A stretch of 64,000 bases of DNA, from positions 1,240,001 through 1,304,000 of the forward strand of contig NZ_JAESWC010000002.1 of NCBI RefSeq assembly GCF_016765585.1. The letters are read 5' to 3'. The notes below the pieces were generated by a model, which saw nothing but the letters and a program-made list of their open reading frames with translations, was not told the DNA's origin and ran no database searches. Positions 45,176 to 53,342 of this stretch are shown in pieces. This DNA comes from Clostridium rhizosphaerae (GTDB taxonomy: Bacteria; Bacillota; Clostridia; Clostridiales; Clostridiaceae). Each line of letters starts with the position of its first letter. The first letter of the stretch is position 1. The position numbers and the translations under genes are program-made.

Positions 45176-45823
45176 CTATACAGCCTTTAAGGAACTGCAT
45201 ATATCATAAAAAATATCGTTAGCATCAGCATTTCCCTCTATAGTCTCTAGAATCCCAAGCTCTTTATAATAATTCAATACCGGCTGTATAGATTTATTGT
45301 AAACCGTCAGCCTGTCTAAAACTATATGTTCCTCATCATCATTTCTATGAATTAAAGTTCCTCCACAAGCCTCACACTTATCCTTTAGTTTTGAAGGATT
45401 AAAGCTTACATGATAGCTGGCTCCGCAATTGCTGCAAAATCTTCTGCCTGCTATTCTTTCTAAAACGGTGTCTTTTGAAACATTGATTAAATAAGCCTTA
45501 TCAAGGTATTGTTTATTCTCTGCTAATATTAATTGAAGCGTTTTTGCTTGATGCAAGTTTCTAGGAAACCCATCCAACAAAAATCCACCTTTATTTTCTT
45601 CTTTATTAAAACTTTCCTTAACTACTGAAATTGTGAGCTCATCCGGTACTAAATCACCTTTTTGAATATACTCGTTAGCTTTAATTCCTAAAGGAGTGTT
45701 ATCTCTTATCTGCGCACGAAATAAATCACCAGTTGATATATGAGGAATTTTAAGATAATCACAAATCAATTTAGCTTGGGTGCCTTTTCCGGATCCCGGT
45801 GCACCTAGTAATACTATTCTCAA
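45176..45823 (-). CDS. adk: Adenylate kinase
   Basis: A 215-aa enzyme that balances ATP, ADP and AMP. P-loop GAPGSGKGTQ, AMP-binding STGDLFRAQI and DGFPRNLHQ, and a LID with four cysteines (CSNCG and CEACG) that bind zinc, as in Gram-positive adenylate kinases. A frame opens at 45934, but GGAGG lies 7 nt before a TTG at 45823 that gives the normal N-terminus (RIVLLGAPGS). In most Clostridia adk sits in the ribosomal-protein operon, so this copy may be a second one. It is downstream of HPr, separated by a palindromic repeat. Confidence 0.93.
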   Translation of the reverse strand: MRIVLLGAPGSGKGTQAKLICDYLKIPHISTGDLFRAQIRDNTPLGIKANEYIQKGDLVPDELTISVVKESFNKEENKGGFLLDGFPRNLHQAKTLQLILAENKQYLDKAYLINVSKDTVLERIAGRRFCSNCGASYHVSFNPSKLKDKCEACGGTLIHRNDDEEHIVLDRLTVYNKSIQPVLNYYKELGILETIEGNADANDIFYDICSSLKAV

Positions 45824-45891
45824 AGGCTTTACCTCCATTTTCTTCAGCTTGATATTTTTTATCAAGAAAAATAAAAAGTTGATAATTTTTA

Positions 45892-45998
45892 CTATATACA
45901 ATGCAAAAATTCTAATACATTGATGTTGTCCCATAAATCCTTGAAGAATGGATATTTTGTGACAATATCAATGTAAGAACTTTATTGCATTATATATA
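45892..45998. repeat. 105-bp palindromic repeat, copy C
   Basis: A near-palindrome between HPr and adk, starting immediately after the HPr stop codon (TAG followed by TATATATAATGC). Centre TCCTTGAAGAATGGA; inner stem TTGTC/GACAA, compensated relative to the other copies. Confidence 0.85.
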
Positions 45999-46265
45999 CT
46001 ATTCTTCTCCAAACTTTGACTCAACTAATTTTATAAGTGTATCTACAGCTGTTTCTTCATCTACACCCTCAGCAGAAATTGTTATGCTGCAGCCCTTTGT
46101 TAAGCCTAACGATAATATATTTATCATTGATTTTGCATTTCCTGTTCTTCCGTCCTTTGAAACTGTTATATTGGACTTAAAGCTTGCTGCTGTCTTTACA
46201 AACACTGCAGCTGGTCTTGCATGTATTCCTGTTTTATTTTCCACTATTATTTGTTTTGATATCAT
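45999..46265 (-). CDS. ptsH: HPr phosphocarrier protein
   Basis: An 88-aa PTS carrier with His15 (GIHARPA), the site phosphorylated by enzyme I, and Ser46 (NAKSMINILSLG), the regulatory site in Firmicutes. It supplies phosphate to EIIA proteins such as the fructose EIIA at 23487. Enzyme I is not in the window. A Crh-type paralogue is unlikely because His15 is present. Confidence 0.96.
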   Translation of the reverse strand: MISKQIIVENKTGIHARPAAVFVKTAASFKSNITVSKDGRTGNAKSMINILSLGLTKGCSITISAEGVDEETAVDTLIKLVESKFGEE

Positions 46266-46535
46266 TGTGGTTACCCCCTACAAATTATAAATTTATTTTC
46301 ATTTATATATAAAGCAATAAACATGCCAAATATATTGATATAGCAAAAAAAATTAAACCATGAGCTATATTTATCATCAAATGGCTTAAACCCTTACTTT
46401 TTTGCTGTCTTCTAATTCTTTTATAATTTGGATATCTTATAAATTGCAAAGATAAGTTGATAAATTTTATCAATTTACTATTTTTAATGATTATGTAACC
46501 TAAAATAAAAAAGCAGGATACATTAAGTATCCCGC
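46266..46535. other. Non-coding gap with a weak small reading frame
   Basis: This 270-bp gap between HPr and the glycosyltransferase holds the terminator at 46511-46534 and AT-rich sequence. A minus-strand frame from a TTG at 46473 to 46303 (56 codons) has a basic N-terminus and a hydrophobic C-terminus (LIFFAISIYLACLLLYI), which could be a tiny membrane protein, but no ribosome site supports it. No other feature was seen. Confidence 0.3.
46511..46534 (-). terminator. Terminator after the glycosyltransferase cluster
   Basis: GCGGGATAC/GTATCCTGC pairs around TTAAT on the minus strand, followed by a T-run, directly after the stop of the GT39 gene. Confidence 0.8.
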
Positions 46536-48629
46536 TTAATTGTTAACACTACCCGCTAAATCATATAATTGTTCTGAGCTATTCTGGCTTGAGCTATCGG
46601 ATGAATCATTACTATATGAAATCAGCTTTCCGTTTTGCTGAACCCAGGACATAATTTCACTGTTAGAATTTCCCCTGCCGTTATCACCTTCTAAAACATA
46701 TCGTATTTCTCCGTTTTTTACAAGAGCTTTAAATTGATCCAGACTCATAACAGTTTCATTTCCCATAAATCCGCTCAGGGAAGCAACATATAAATCAGTA
46801 TTAATTGTAAGGTTTTCTGCAGTATTTGATGAACTTACCACAATTTGAGCTTTTCCATTCACTTTGTGATTGTTTAAAAAATTAACTAAATCCTCAGTGT
46901 TTATATTATCAAAGCCAAACCCACGGTCGTTATTTCTCATCATATCTCCAGTTGAATCTTGGTTTGAGAATAGCTGTGACGACAGAAGCTCTATACCTGC
47001 TGAAGGGTTTGATGAATCTACGGGATAAAACATTGCAGCACCGGAGCCTGCTAAAGGTGATACAAGAATTCCTGCTACGCCTAAGGACACAAGCAGCTTA
47101 TTTATTTTAGTTAAGTCTTTTTTCAACAGCTTAGCACCAATCATTATTAGTGCAGGTACAAAGCACAAGGCAATTAATAAAACTAACAATATCTTAACTA
47201 TCTGTGAGGAGCTTACGAAATAAGAAAGCATTATCAGCTGTACTAAGCCATTAATAAGTAAAGCTGCTGGCAGGAACCAAGCTTTCCAGCCTCCCTCTTT
47301 GTACATTTCCCACATAGTCACAATTCCAATTCCTGATAAAGCTGCTGCTGGAGGAGCCATCATTGTTAAATAATGTGGATGGAATAATCCTGTATTAAAG
47401 CTGAAATATATAAATTCAGGGAACAGCCACATAAACCATAAAACCAGTGCCTGTTTTTTATCATTATCCAATTTGATTCTCAATTTTTCTTTTACAGCCG
47501 CTGCTATAAATCCAATAAAAGCCAGCGGTATAAACCAAACGATTTGATCTGAGAGTATATTTTTGGAGAATAAACGTGTAATACCTGCCTGAGTTTGATT
47601 TCCAAAGGTACCTGCTAGTCCGCTGCTGCTTCCCGGACCTCCACCCATGCCTGGCGCACCTTGACCTTTTCCTCCATCTTGCCCCCTGTCTCCGCGCACC
47701 TGTCCATCCTTATCAAAGCCTCCCGGTGCACCTTGACCTCCCTGTCCTGGATTTCCGGGACCTCCTTGTCCTGGACCTCCCTGACTAAAACCTCCAGGTC
47801 CTCCTTGCCCCTGCTGATTATTGCTGTTTCCAAATAAACTTCCAAGGCTAAGCCTTTCTGAGCCATTATGACCAATAATAAGACCCATTTCTGTATTATT
47901 ACTGCTGCTTCCAACATAAGGACGACTGCTTGCAGGTATAGAATCCACAATAAGAGCCCAGGAAAAAGATACTGCAAGCAAAATTGCCGTACCTAAAGCT
48001 AAATGTGCAATTCTTTTTTTCACTGATATTGTGCCGGCAAGCAAGTACATAACATATACAGCAGGTAGAATCATATATGCCTGAAGCGCTTTTATATTAA
48101 AACCAATTCCTATAAGTATCATGCTTATCACAAGATATTTAAATTTACCTTTCCTCGCTGCAGTAGATAGTGCCCAGCAAGAAAGAAGTAAAACCAATAC
48201 GAGCTGATTGTCAATAGTGTTATTTCTGCTTACTGCTACAAACACTGGTGTAATCGCAAGACATAAAGTTGAAATTAATCCAGCAGCACTGCCAAAGGAT
48301 TTTTTTACTATTATATATATTACTACAGTAGAAAGAACTCCTGACAAAGCCTGTGGAAGCAGTATGCTCCACCAACTAAAACCAAATATTTTAGCAGATA
48401 TGGCCTGCATCCAAAAACCAAAAGGTGGCTTATCGATAGTAACAAACCCCGCTGGATCCATAGATACAAAAAAGAAGTTCTTCAAGCTCATGGTCATGCT
48501 CTTTACACCTGCTGCGTAATATTGATTAGATGTTCCCTCTATTCCTAAATTTGCAAAATTAAATGCAGCAGACAATACTACGATGACTGCAAGATAAAGA
48601 TATTCTTTTATTTCCCTGATTTTTTTCAC
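46536..48629 (-). CDS. Membrane glycosyltransferase, GT39/ArnT type, with a Gly-rich insert
   Basis: A 697-aa protein with about ten membrane helices and a C-terminal soluble part. The N-terminal half matches GT-C enzymes that use polyprenyl-phosphate sugars: SMDPAGFVTIDKPPFGFW with the catalytic acid. Between helices is a long Gly/Gln/Pro-rich insert at about 269-336. The C-terminus (about 560-690) resembles the extracellular domain of YkcB-type proteins. The start is GTG with GGAGG upstream. Together with the GtrA-like and DPM1-like genes it likely glycosylates a cell-wall or surface polymer. Confidence 0.88.
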   Translation of the reverse strand: MKKIREIKEYLYLAVIVVLSAAFNFANLGIEGTSNQYYAAGVKSMTMSLKNFFFVSMDPAGFVTIDKPPFGFWMQAISAKIFGFSWWSILLPQALSGVLSTVVIYIIVKKSFGSAAGLISTLCLAITPVFVAVSRNNTIDNQLVLVLLLSCWALSTAARKGKFKYLVISMILIGIGFNIKALQAYMILPAVYVMYLLAGTISVKKRIAHLALGTAILLAVSFSWALIVDSIPASSRPYVGSSSNNTEMGLIIGHNGSERLSLGSLFGNSNNQQGQGGPGGFSQGGPGQGGPGNPGQGGQGAPGGFDKDGQVRGDRGQDGGKGQGAPGMGGGPGSSSGLAGTFGNQTQAGITRLFSKNILSDQIVWFIPLAFIGFIAAAVKEKLRIKLDNDKKQALVLWFMWLFPEFIYFSFNTGLFHPHYLTMMAPPAAALSGIGIVTMWEMYKEGGWKAWFLPAALLINGLVQLIMLSYFVSSSQIVKILLVLLIALCFVPALIMIGAKLLKKDLTKINKLLVSLGVAGILVSPLAGSGAAMFYPVDSSNPSAGIELLSSQLFSNQDSTGDMMRNNDRGFGFDNINTEDLVNFLNNHKVNGKAQIVVSSSNTAENLTINTDLYVASLSGFMGNETVMSLDQFKALVKNGEIRYVLEGDNGRGNSNSEIMSWVQQNGKLISYSNDSSDSSSQNSSEQLYDLAGSVNN

Positions 48630-48698
48630 TTTACTTACCTCCAGTATGATATTTACTTAAGTCTTTATCCATAATCTTTAACTAAATATTTTTATATA

Positions 48699-49148
48699 CT
48701 AAATCTTCTTAGCAGCACTCGGACGCTTAATAAATCTTCCAAAAACCCAGAACCTGTATCCTAAAAAATTGACTATCTGTGCCAATGCCATTGATATGAT
48801 TTTTGCCAATAATGCATTCATATAATGATTACTAAGCAATAGGCTTAAGCCTAATATACTCACACTTAGCGAGGCTAAATTAACAGTAATAAACTGAATA
48901 ATTTCATTTAAAGTTTTTTTATTAGTTCTCGTATCTTTAAAGGTCCAGAACTTATTGCAGAAAAAACTATTTAGAGTGCCGCTTAAATACGATAAAATCT
49001 GGCTTACTACATAGTTAATTCCAAACACACCATTTAGAACTGAAAAGATTCCAAAATCAATCAAGGTGTTCATGCATCCCACAAAACCGAATTTGTTAAT
49101 ATGCCTAAAGGTTTGATTGTTTACCACTGCTAATTTCATATTCTTCAT
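48699..49148 (-). CDS. GtrA family membrane protein (putative lipid-sugar flippase)
   Basis: A 149-aa four-helix protein of the GtrA/DPMS type. GFVGCMNTLIDFGIFSVL, SYLSGTLNSFFCNKFWTF and a C-terminal GYRFWVF are characteristic. Relatives are thought to move undecaprenyl-phosphate sugars across the membrane. Its start lies 44 bp inside the end of the upstream GT2 gene, suggesting coupling. GGAG precedes the ATG. Confidence 0.9.
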   Translation of the reverse strand: MKNMKLAVVNNQTFRHINKFGFVGCMNTLIDFGIFSVLNGVFGINYVVSQILSYLSGTLNSFFCNKFWTFKDTRTNKKTLNEIIQFITVNLASLSVSILGLSLLLSNHYMNALLAKIISMALAQIVNFLGYRFWVFGRFIKRPSAAKKI

Positions 49149-50088
49149 GAAGCTCCTTTTTACTGATTTTGCTGTCTATAATATAAAGTGGACGTGCCTT
49201 GCTTTCATCGAAGATTCTGGCAATGTATTGTCCCATGATACCAATACAGCAGAATATTAAGCCGAACATCATAAGGTTAATAGAAAGAATCAAACCTAAA
49301 TCCAATACTTTTGAATTATTTATAAAGGACTTTAAGATGTCTGTTATAAGTAAAATCAGTCCTGCAGCAAAGCTAAGGCCCCCTAGGTAACTCCCAATTA
49401 CCAAAGGTTTGTATGAAAAAGAGGTTATGCCGTCAAGGGCCAACTTTATCATTTTTTTCAAAGGGTATTTGGTTTCACCTGCAAATCTTTCCTGCCTTAC
49501 AAATTCTACATAGGTCTGCTTATAACCAACCCAGCTGACAAGCCCTCGTACATATCTATTTTTCTCAGGAAGTGAAGTAAGAGCATCACAAACTTTTCTA
49601 TCAATCAATCTAAAATCTCCAGTATCCACAGGAATTTCAATATTAGTCATGCTTCCTAAAATTCTATAGAAGGCTTTAGCCGTAAACTTCTTGAAAAAGG
49701 TTTCTCCCTCTCTCTTTGCTCTTTTTCCATAAACAACCTCATAACCATCCTTCCATTTTCTTATCATGTCTAAAATTACTTCAGGAGGGTCCTGTAAATC
49801 TGCATCAATAACAATAATAGCCTGTCCTAAAGATAATTCCATACCAGCTGTAATTGCCGCTTGATGTCCAAAATTACGTGAAAAGTTTATAAGTCTTATA
49901 CACTCATCTTCTCCACATATGAACTCTAATTTTTCTCTTGTTTTATCCTTGCTTCCATCATTTACAAATATAATTTCATATTCTTCATCAGTCTGTTCCA
50001 TAACTTGCTTTAATCTTTTATAGCTCTCAGAAATAACAAGCTCTTCATTATACACGGGCACTACTAAAGAATAAGTTTTTCCATACAT
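49105..50088 (-). CDS. Glycosyltransferase family 2 (polyprenyl-phosphate sugar synthase)
   Basis: A 327-aa DPM1/YkcC-type enzyme: GT-A fold with VVPVYNEE, the DADLQDPPEV metal site (DxD-like), VDTGDFRLIDR, and two C-terminal membrane helices (about 235-300). It should load a nucleotide sugar onto a polyprenyl phosphate for the GtrA-like protein to flip and the GT39 enzyme to use; this three-step logic is inferred from related loci. It is the first gene of the cluster. Confidence 0.92.
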   Translation of the reverse strand: MYGKTYSLVVPVYNEELVISESYKRLKQVMEQTDEEYEIIFVNDGSKDKTREKLEFICGEDECIRLINFSRNFGHQAAITAGMELSLGQAIIVIDADLQDPPEVILDMIRKWKDGYEVVYGKRAKREGETFFKKFTAKAFYRILGSMTNIEIPVDTGDFRLIDRKVCDALTSLPEKNRYVRGLVSWVGYKQTYVEFVRQERFAGETKYPLKKMIKLALDGITSFSYKPLVIGSYLGGLSFAAGLILLITDILKSFINNSKVLDLGLILSINLMMFGLIFCCIGIMGQYIARIFDESKARPLYIIDSKISKKELHEEYEISSGKQSNL

Positions 50089-50235
50089 AATTCTCTCACC
50101 CCAATTTTCAAATACAATTTCATTTATTGACTAAATTATATAATCAAATTGTTGCAGCATTATCAGATAATTATGTGAAATCTATGTGAAATTGTAAAAT
50201 TCCTTATAAAAAAGAAATTTTTCTCTCAAAACAAA

Positions 50236-50261
50236 AAAACAGTTGTCTCTCCAACTGTTTT
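50236..50261 (-). terminator. Terminator after the MATE gene
   Basis: AAAACAGTTG (50236-50245) pairs with CAACTGTTTT (50252-50261), a simple strong hairpin past the MATE stop. Confidence 0.8.
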
Positions 50262-50301
50262 TCGTTTATCATTATTAACTTCAAATCTGATGATAATAAT
50301 T

Positions 50302-51678
50302 CTACATCTTGGCTGCTTCAACCTCAAGTTCAGTGTTTTTTCTAATCTGATGTCTTGCATAAAAATAAATCCCTACCTGACCAAGCCCTGCCAGCGTCCA
50401 GGTTACTGGGTAGCAGGTAAAGAGGATAACCTCTGTAGGATACCATTTAAATATTGTAACCAGCCAAACAATTCTCATTAGGCAGGCACCAATAAGAGTT
50501 GAAAGCATAGGCATTATTGAATACCCCATTCCGCGGGTAAGACCTGGAAATACATTCATAATTCCACAGGTAAAGAATGCAACTATCATTATATTCATTC
50601 TCAGTATTCCAAGTTTTATTACTGCGGGGTCGGAAGTATAGATGCTTAGAAGAGGCCTTCCAAAGAGCAAAATTGCACCTCCTAAGAGTATCCAGGTAGC
50701 GAATACCAATATTGTACTCACCTTTGCAATAGTATCAATTCTGTCATACTTCTTTGCTCCCATGTTCTGTCCGGTAAAGGAAATAGCTGCATTATAATAG
50801 GCATTCATTGTAGTTCCTATATAGTTTTCCACATTTCCTGCAGCCGCACTTGCTGCAACCATAGTAGAGCCAAAAGAATTAACCGCTGACTGAACAAGTA
50901 CATTAGAAATAGAGAATAAAAGTCCCTGCATGCCTGCAGGCAGACCGATTCTTACAATGATCTTCAGCTTTTCCATATCAATGCGCATTTTTTTAGGTAT
51001 AAAACGTAGTCCTCCGTCACATCTCATTAGGCACATTATAATAAGCACCACGGAAAGATACTCCGAAATAACCGTTGCTGTTGCCACTCCTGCTACACTC
51101 ATGTGCAGTACAATTACAAAGAATAGGTTTAATATTACATGCAGGGTTCCTGTAATGACTAGATAATACATTGGACGTCTGCTGTCACCCGCAGCGCGCA
51201 GAATAGCAGCTGCAAAATTGTATACCATTGTTGCAGGAGTACTTATGAAATAAATTTTCATATACAACGTGGAAAGCCCTATAATATCCTCTGGTGTGCC
51301 CATCATGTTAAGCAAAGGCTTGGAAAGAAGTATTCCGGCCAACATAACAATAAGGCCTCCTATTATGCTGATAGCGATTGAAGTGTGAACTGACTTGCTA
51401 ACATCCTCTTTTTTACCGGCTCCGGAGTCTTGAGCCACGATGACGGTTGTACCTACTGACAATCCCATAAATAGGGTAATAATAAGATTAATAAGAGAAC
51501 CTGTAGAACCTACTGCTGCGAGTGCCTTGCTGCCGGAAAACCGCCCTACCACTACCATGTCAGCTGTATTAAACATCAGCTGCAGAATATACATTGCCAT
51601 AATTGGCAAGGCAAAGATTAAGATTTTTTTAAACAGAGGACCTCTTGTCATATCAATGTTTCGGTTTCGAGTAATCAT
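50302..51678 (-). CDS. MATE family efflux transporter
   Basis: A 458-aa twelve-helix MATE protein: TRGPLFKKILIFALPIMAMYILQLMFNTADMVVVGR at the N-terminus, and a second half beginning IVRIGLPAGMQGLLFSISNV. It belongs to a different subgroup from the MATE at 11775. A frame opens at 51705, but the ATG at 51678 has purine-rich sequence (AAAGGAAG and AGGG) nearer, so I prefer it; the choice is uncertain. Substrate unknown. Confidence 0.93.
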   Translation of the reverse strand: MITRNRNIDMTRGPLFKKILIFALPIMAMYILQLMFNTADMVVVGRFSGSKALAAVGSTGSLINLIITLFMGLSVGTTVIVAQDSGAGKKEDVSKSVHTSIAISIIGGLIVMLAGILLSKPLLNMMGTPEDIIGLSTLYMKIYFISTPATMVYNFAAAILRAAGDSRRPMYYLVITGTLHVILNLFFVIVLHMSVAGVATATVISEYLSVVLIIMCLMRCDGGLRFIPKKMRIDMEKLKIIVRIGLPAGMQGLLFSISNVLVQSAVNSFGSTMVAASAAAGNVENYIGTTMNAYYNAAISFTGQNMGAKKYDRIDTIAKVSTILVFATWILLGGAILLFGRPLLSIYTSDPAVIKLGILRMNIMIVAFFTCGIMNVFPGLTRGMGYSIMPMLSTLIGACLMRIVWLVTIFKWYPTEVILFTCYPVTWTLAGLGQVGIYFYARHQIRKNTELEVEAAKM

Positions 51679-51770
51679 AATGCCCTTCGCTTCCTTTACT
51701 GTCATTTTTCTTGAACTTAAATCCGTTTTCTTCTATTTATTATAAATGAAGCAAAGGTATAATCCAATAC

Positions 51771-53159
51771 TTAAAGAGGACATTTATCGATACATCGCTT
51801 TATAAATTTTCCATATCCTATTTCACCAACAAACTTATTATCTTTAGCAGCTACTTTACCTCTAACCAAAGTCATTACTGGGTATCCTTTTAACTTCATA
51901 CCTTCGTATGGAGTATAATCCACATTCTCATGAAGAATATTTTTTGACAATATCACCTCTTTATCCGGATCTATTATAACTAAGTCTGCATCGGCTCCAA
52001 CTGCTATAGTACCTTTTCTTGGATATAAGCCAAATATCTTTGCCGGATTTGTAGATATAACTTCAACAAATTTGTTAATGCTTATTCTTCCTTTGGAAAC
52101 ACCTTCTGAAAATAGAAGAGGTACTCTTGTCTCTATTCCAGGGGCTCCGTTTGGACACTTAGTGAAATCATCCTTACCAAGCTGCTTATCCCCATTAAAG
52201 TCAAAAGGACAGTGGTCAGTTGCAACTACTTGTATGAAACCATCCCTGATTCCTTTCCATAGCTTTTCCTGATCCTGTTTTTTTCTAAGCGGCGGGCTCA
52301 TTATGTATTTTAGCCCCTCATTATTCGACTCATTATATCTTTCATCATCCAATAATAAATATTGAGGACAAGTTTCTGCATATACCTTTTGTCCCCTTTC
52401 CGAGGCCATTTTTATATAATCAAGCCCAAGTTCACAGGAAAGATGCACTATATATAATGGTGCATTTCCTGCTATTGCAGCAAGATTAATCATCTTATTT
52501 ATTGCTTCTGCCTCACACTCTGCCGGTCTGCTTAAAGCATGATAGATTGGTGTCAGCATTCCATTTTTAGAATAGTAGCTTCTAAGATAATTTACTGCAG
52601 CATCATTTTCTGGATGTACAGTTGTCAAACCTCCTAATTCCTTAAGCCTTATCAGAACATTTAGAACCTCCATATCTGACAGCTTATAGTCATAGGTTAG
52701 ATATGCTTTAAAGCTTGGAATTCCTTCGTTATTTATTATCTCTTCCATTTCATTAAGAATTTCTTCATTTACATGCTGCAAAACACCATGAAAACTGTAA
52801 TCTATAACTGCCTTCCCATCAGCATATCCATGATATACTGCTGTCTGATGCTTTAAATTACAACCTTTTGGTCCAAATCCCATGTGATCTACAATAGTCG
52901 TTGTCCCGCCACATGCAGCTGCAACTGTACCGGTATAAAAGTTATCCTTTGCAACTGCAATTCCAACGTCTAGGTTTAAGTGTGTATGAGCATCTATTCC
53001 TCCAGGAACTACATACTTTCCCATTGCATCAATAACCTCATGATTATTTAGAGGAAGGTCTATTCCAATTTCTTTTATAACACCCTCATCAATAATAATA
53101 TCTGCATTGTATATATCACTAGCAGTAACAATTTTACCGTTTTTTATTATTTTAGACAT
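51771..53159 (-). CDS. Dihydropyrimidinase / D-hydantoinase family amidohydrolase
   Basis: A 462-aa cyclic-amidohydrolase: GGIDAHTHLN (metal His pair), a lysine in PSFKAYLTYD that is carboxylated in the family, TVHPEND, YIVHLSCELGL and VVATDHCPFDFNGDKQLGKDDF for further ligands and catalysis. It opens dihydropyrimidine or hydantoin rings. GGGGG lies 6 nt before the ATG at 53159 (a frame also opens at 53189). No neighbouring pyrimidine-catabolic gene is in view, so the true substrate is open. Confidence 0.93.
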   Translation of the reverse strand: MSKIIKNGKIVTASDIYNADIIIDEGVIKEIGIDLPLNNHEVIDAMGKYVVPGGIDAHTHLNLDVGIAVAKDNFYTGTVAAACGGTTTIVDHMGFGPKGCNLKHQTAVYHGYADGKAVIDYSFHGVLQHVNEEILNEMEEIINNEGIPSFKAYLTYDYKLSDMEVLNVLIRLKELGGLTTVHPENDAAVNYLRSYYSKNGMLTPIYHALSRPAECEAEAINKMINLAAIAGNAPLYIVHLSCELGLDYIKMASERGQKVYAETCPQYLLLDDERYNESNNEGLKYIMSPPLRKKQDQEKLWKGIRDGFIQVVATDHCPFDFNGDKQLGKDDFTKCPNGAPGIETRVPLLFSEGVSKGRISINKFVEVISTNPAKIFGLYPRKGTIAVGADADLVIIDPDKEVILSKNILHENVDYTPYEGMKLKGYPVMTLVRGKVAAKDNKFVGEIGYGKFIKRCIDKCPL

Positions 53160-53288
53160 TTTTATCCCCCAATCTGATTGGCCTATCAATTAGATAAACA
53201 AGTATTGAACAAATTTTTATCTGCCACTTAATTATATTGCTCATCCTCTTACTTATATTACTTATTATCAATTAAATAAATTAAAACA

Positions 53289-53335
53289 AAAATAGCATTG
53301 ATGTCCGAAACATCAATGCTATTTATTAATTGTTT
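53289..53335 (-). terminator. Terminator after the ABC exporter
   Basis: AAATAGCATTGATGT (53289-53303) pairs with ACATCAATGCTATTT (53310-53324) just past the exporter stop. Confidence 0.85.
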
Positions 53336-53342
53336 TTTCCTA

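Noticed and set aside
46303-46473. 56-codon frame with a hydrophobic end upstream of HPr
   Set aside because: Only a TTG start and no ribosome site; kept as a note in the gap entry rather than called as a gene.
47615-47977. 120-aa frame inside the GT39 gene
   Set aside because: A shadow of the Gly/Gln/Pro-rich insert; the membrane glycosyltransferase frame is clearly the real one.
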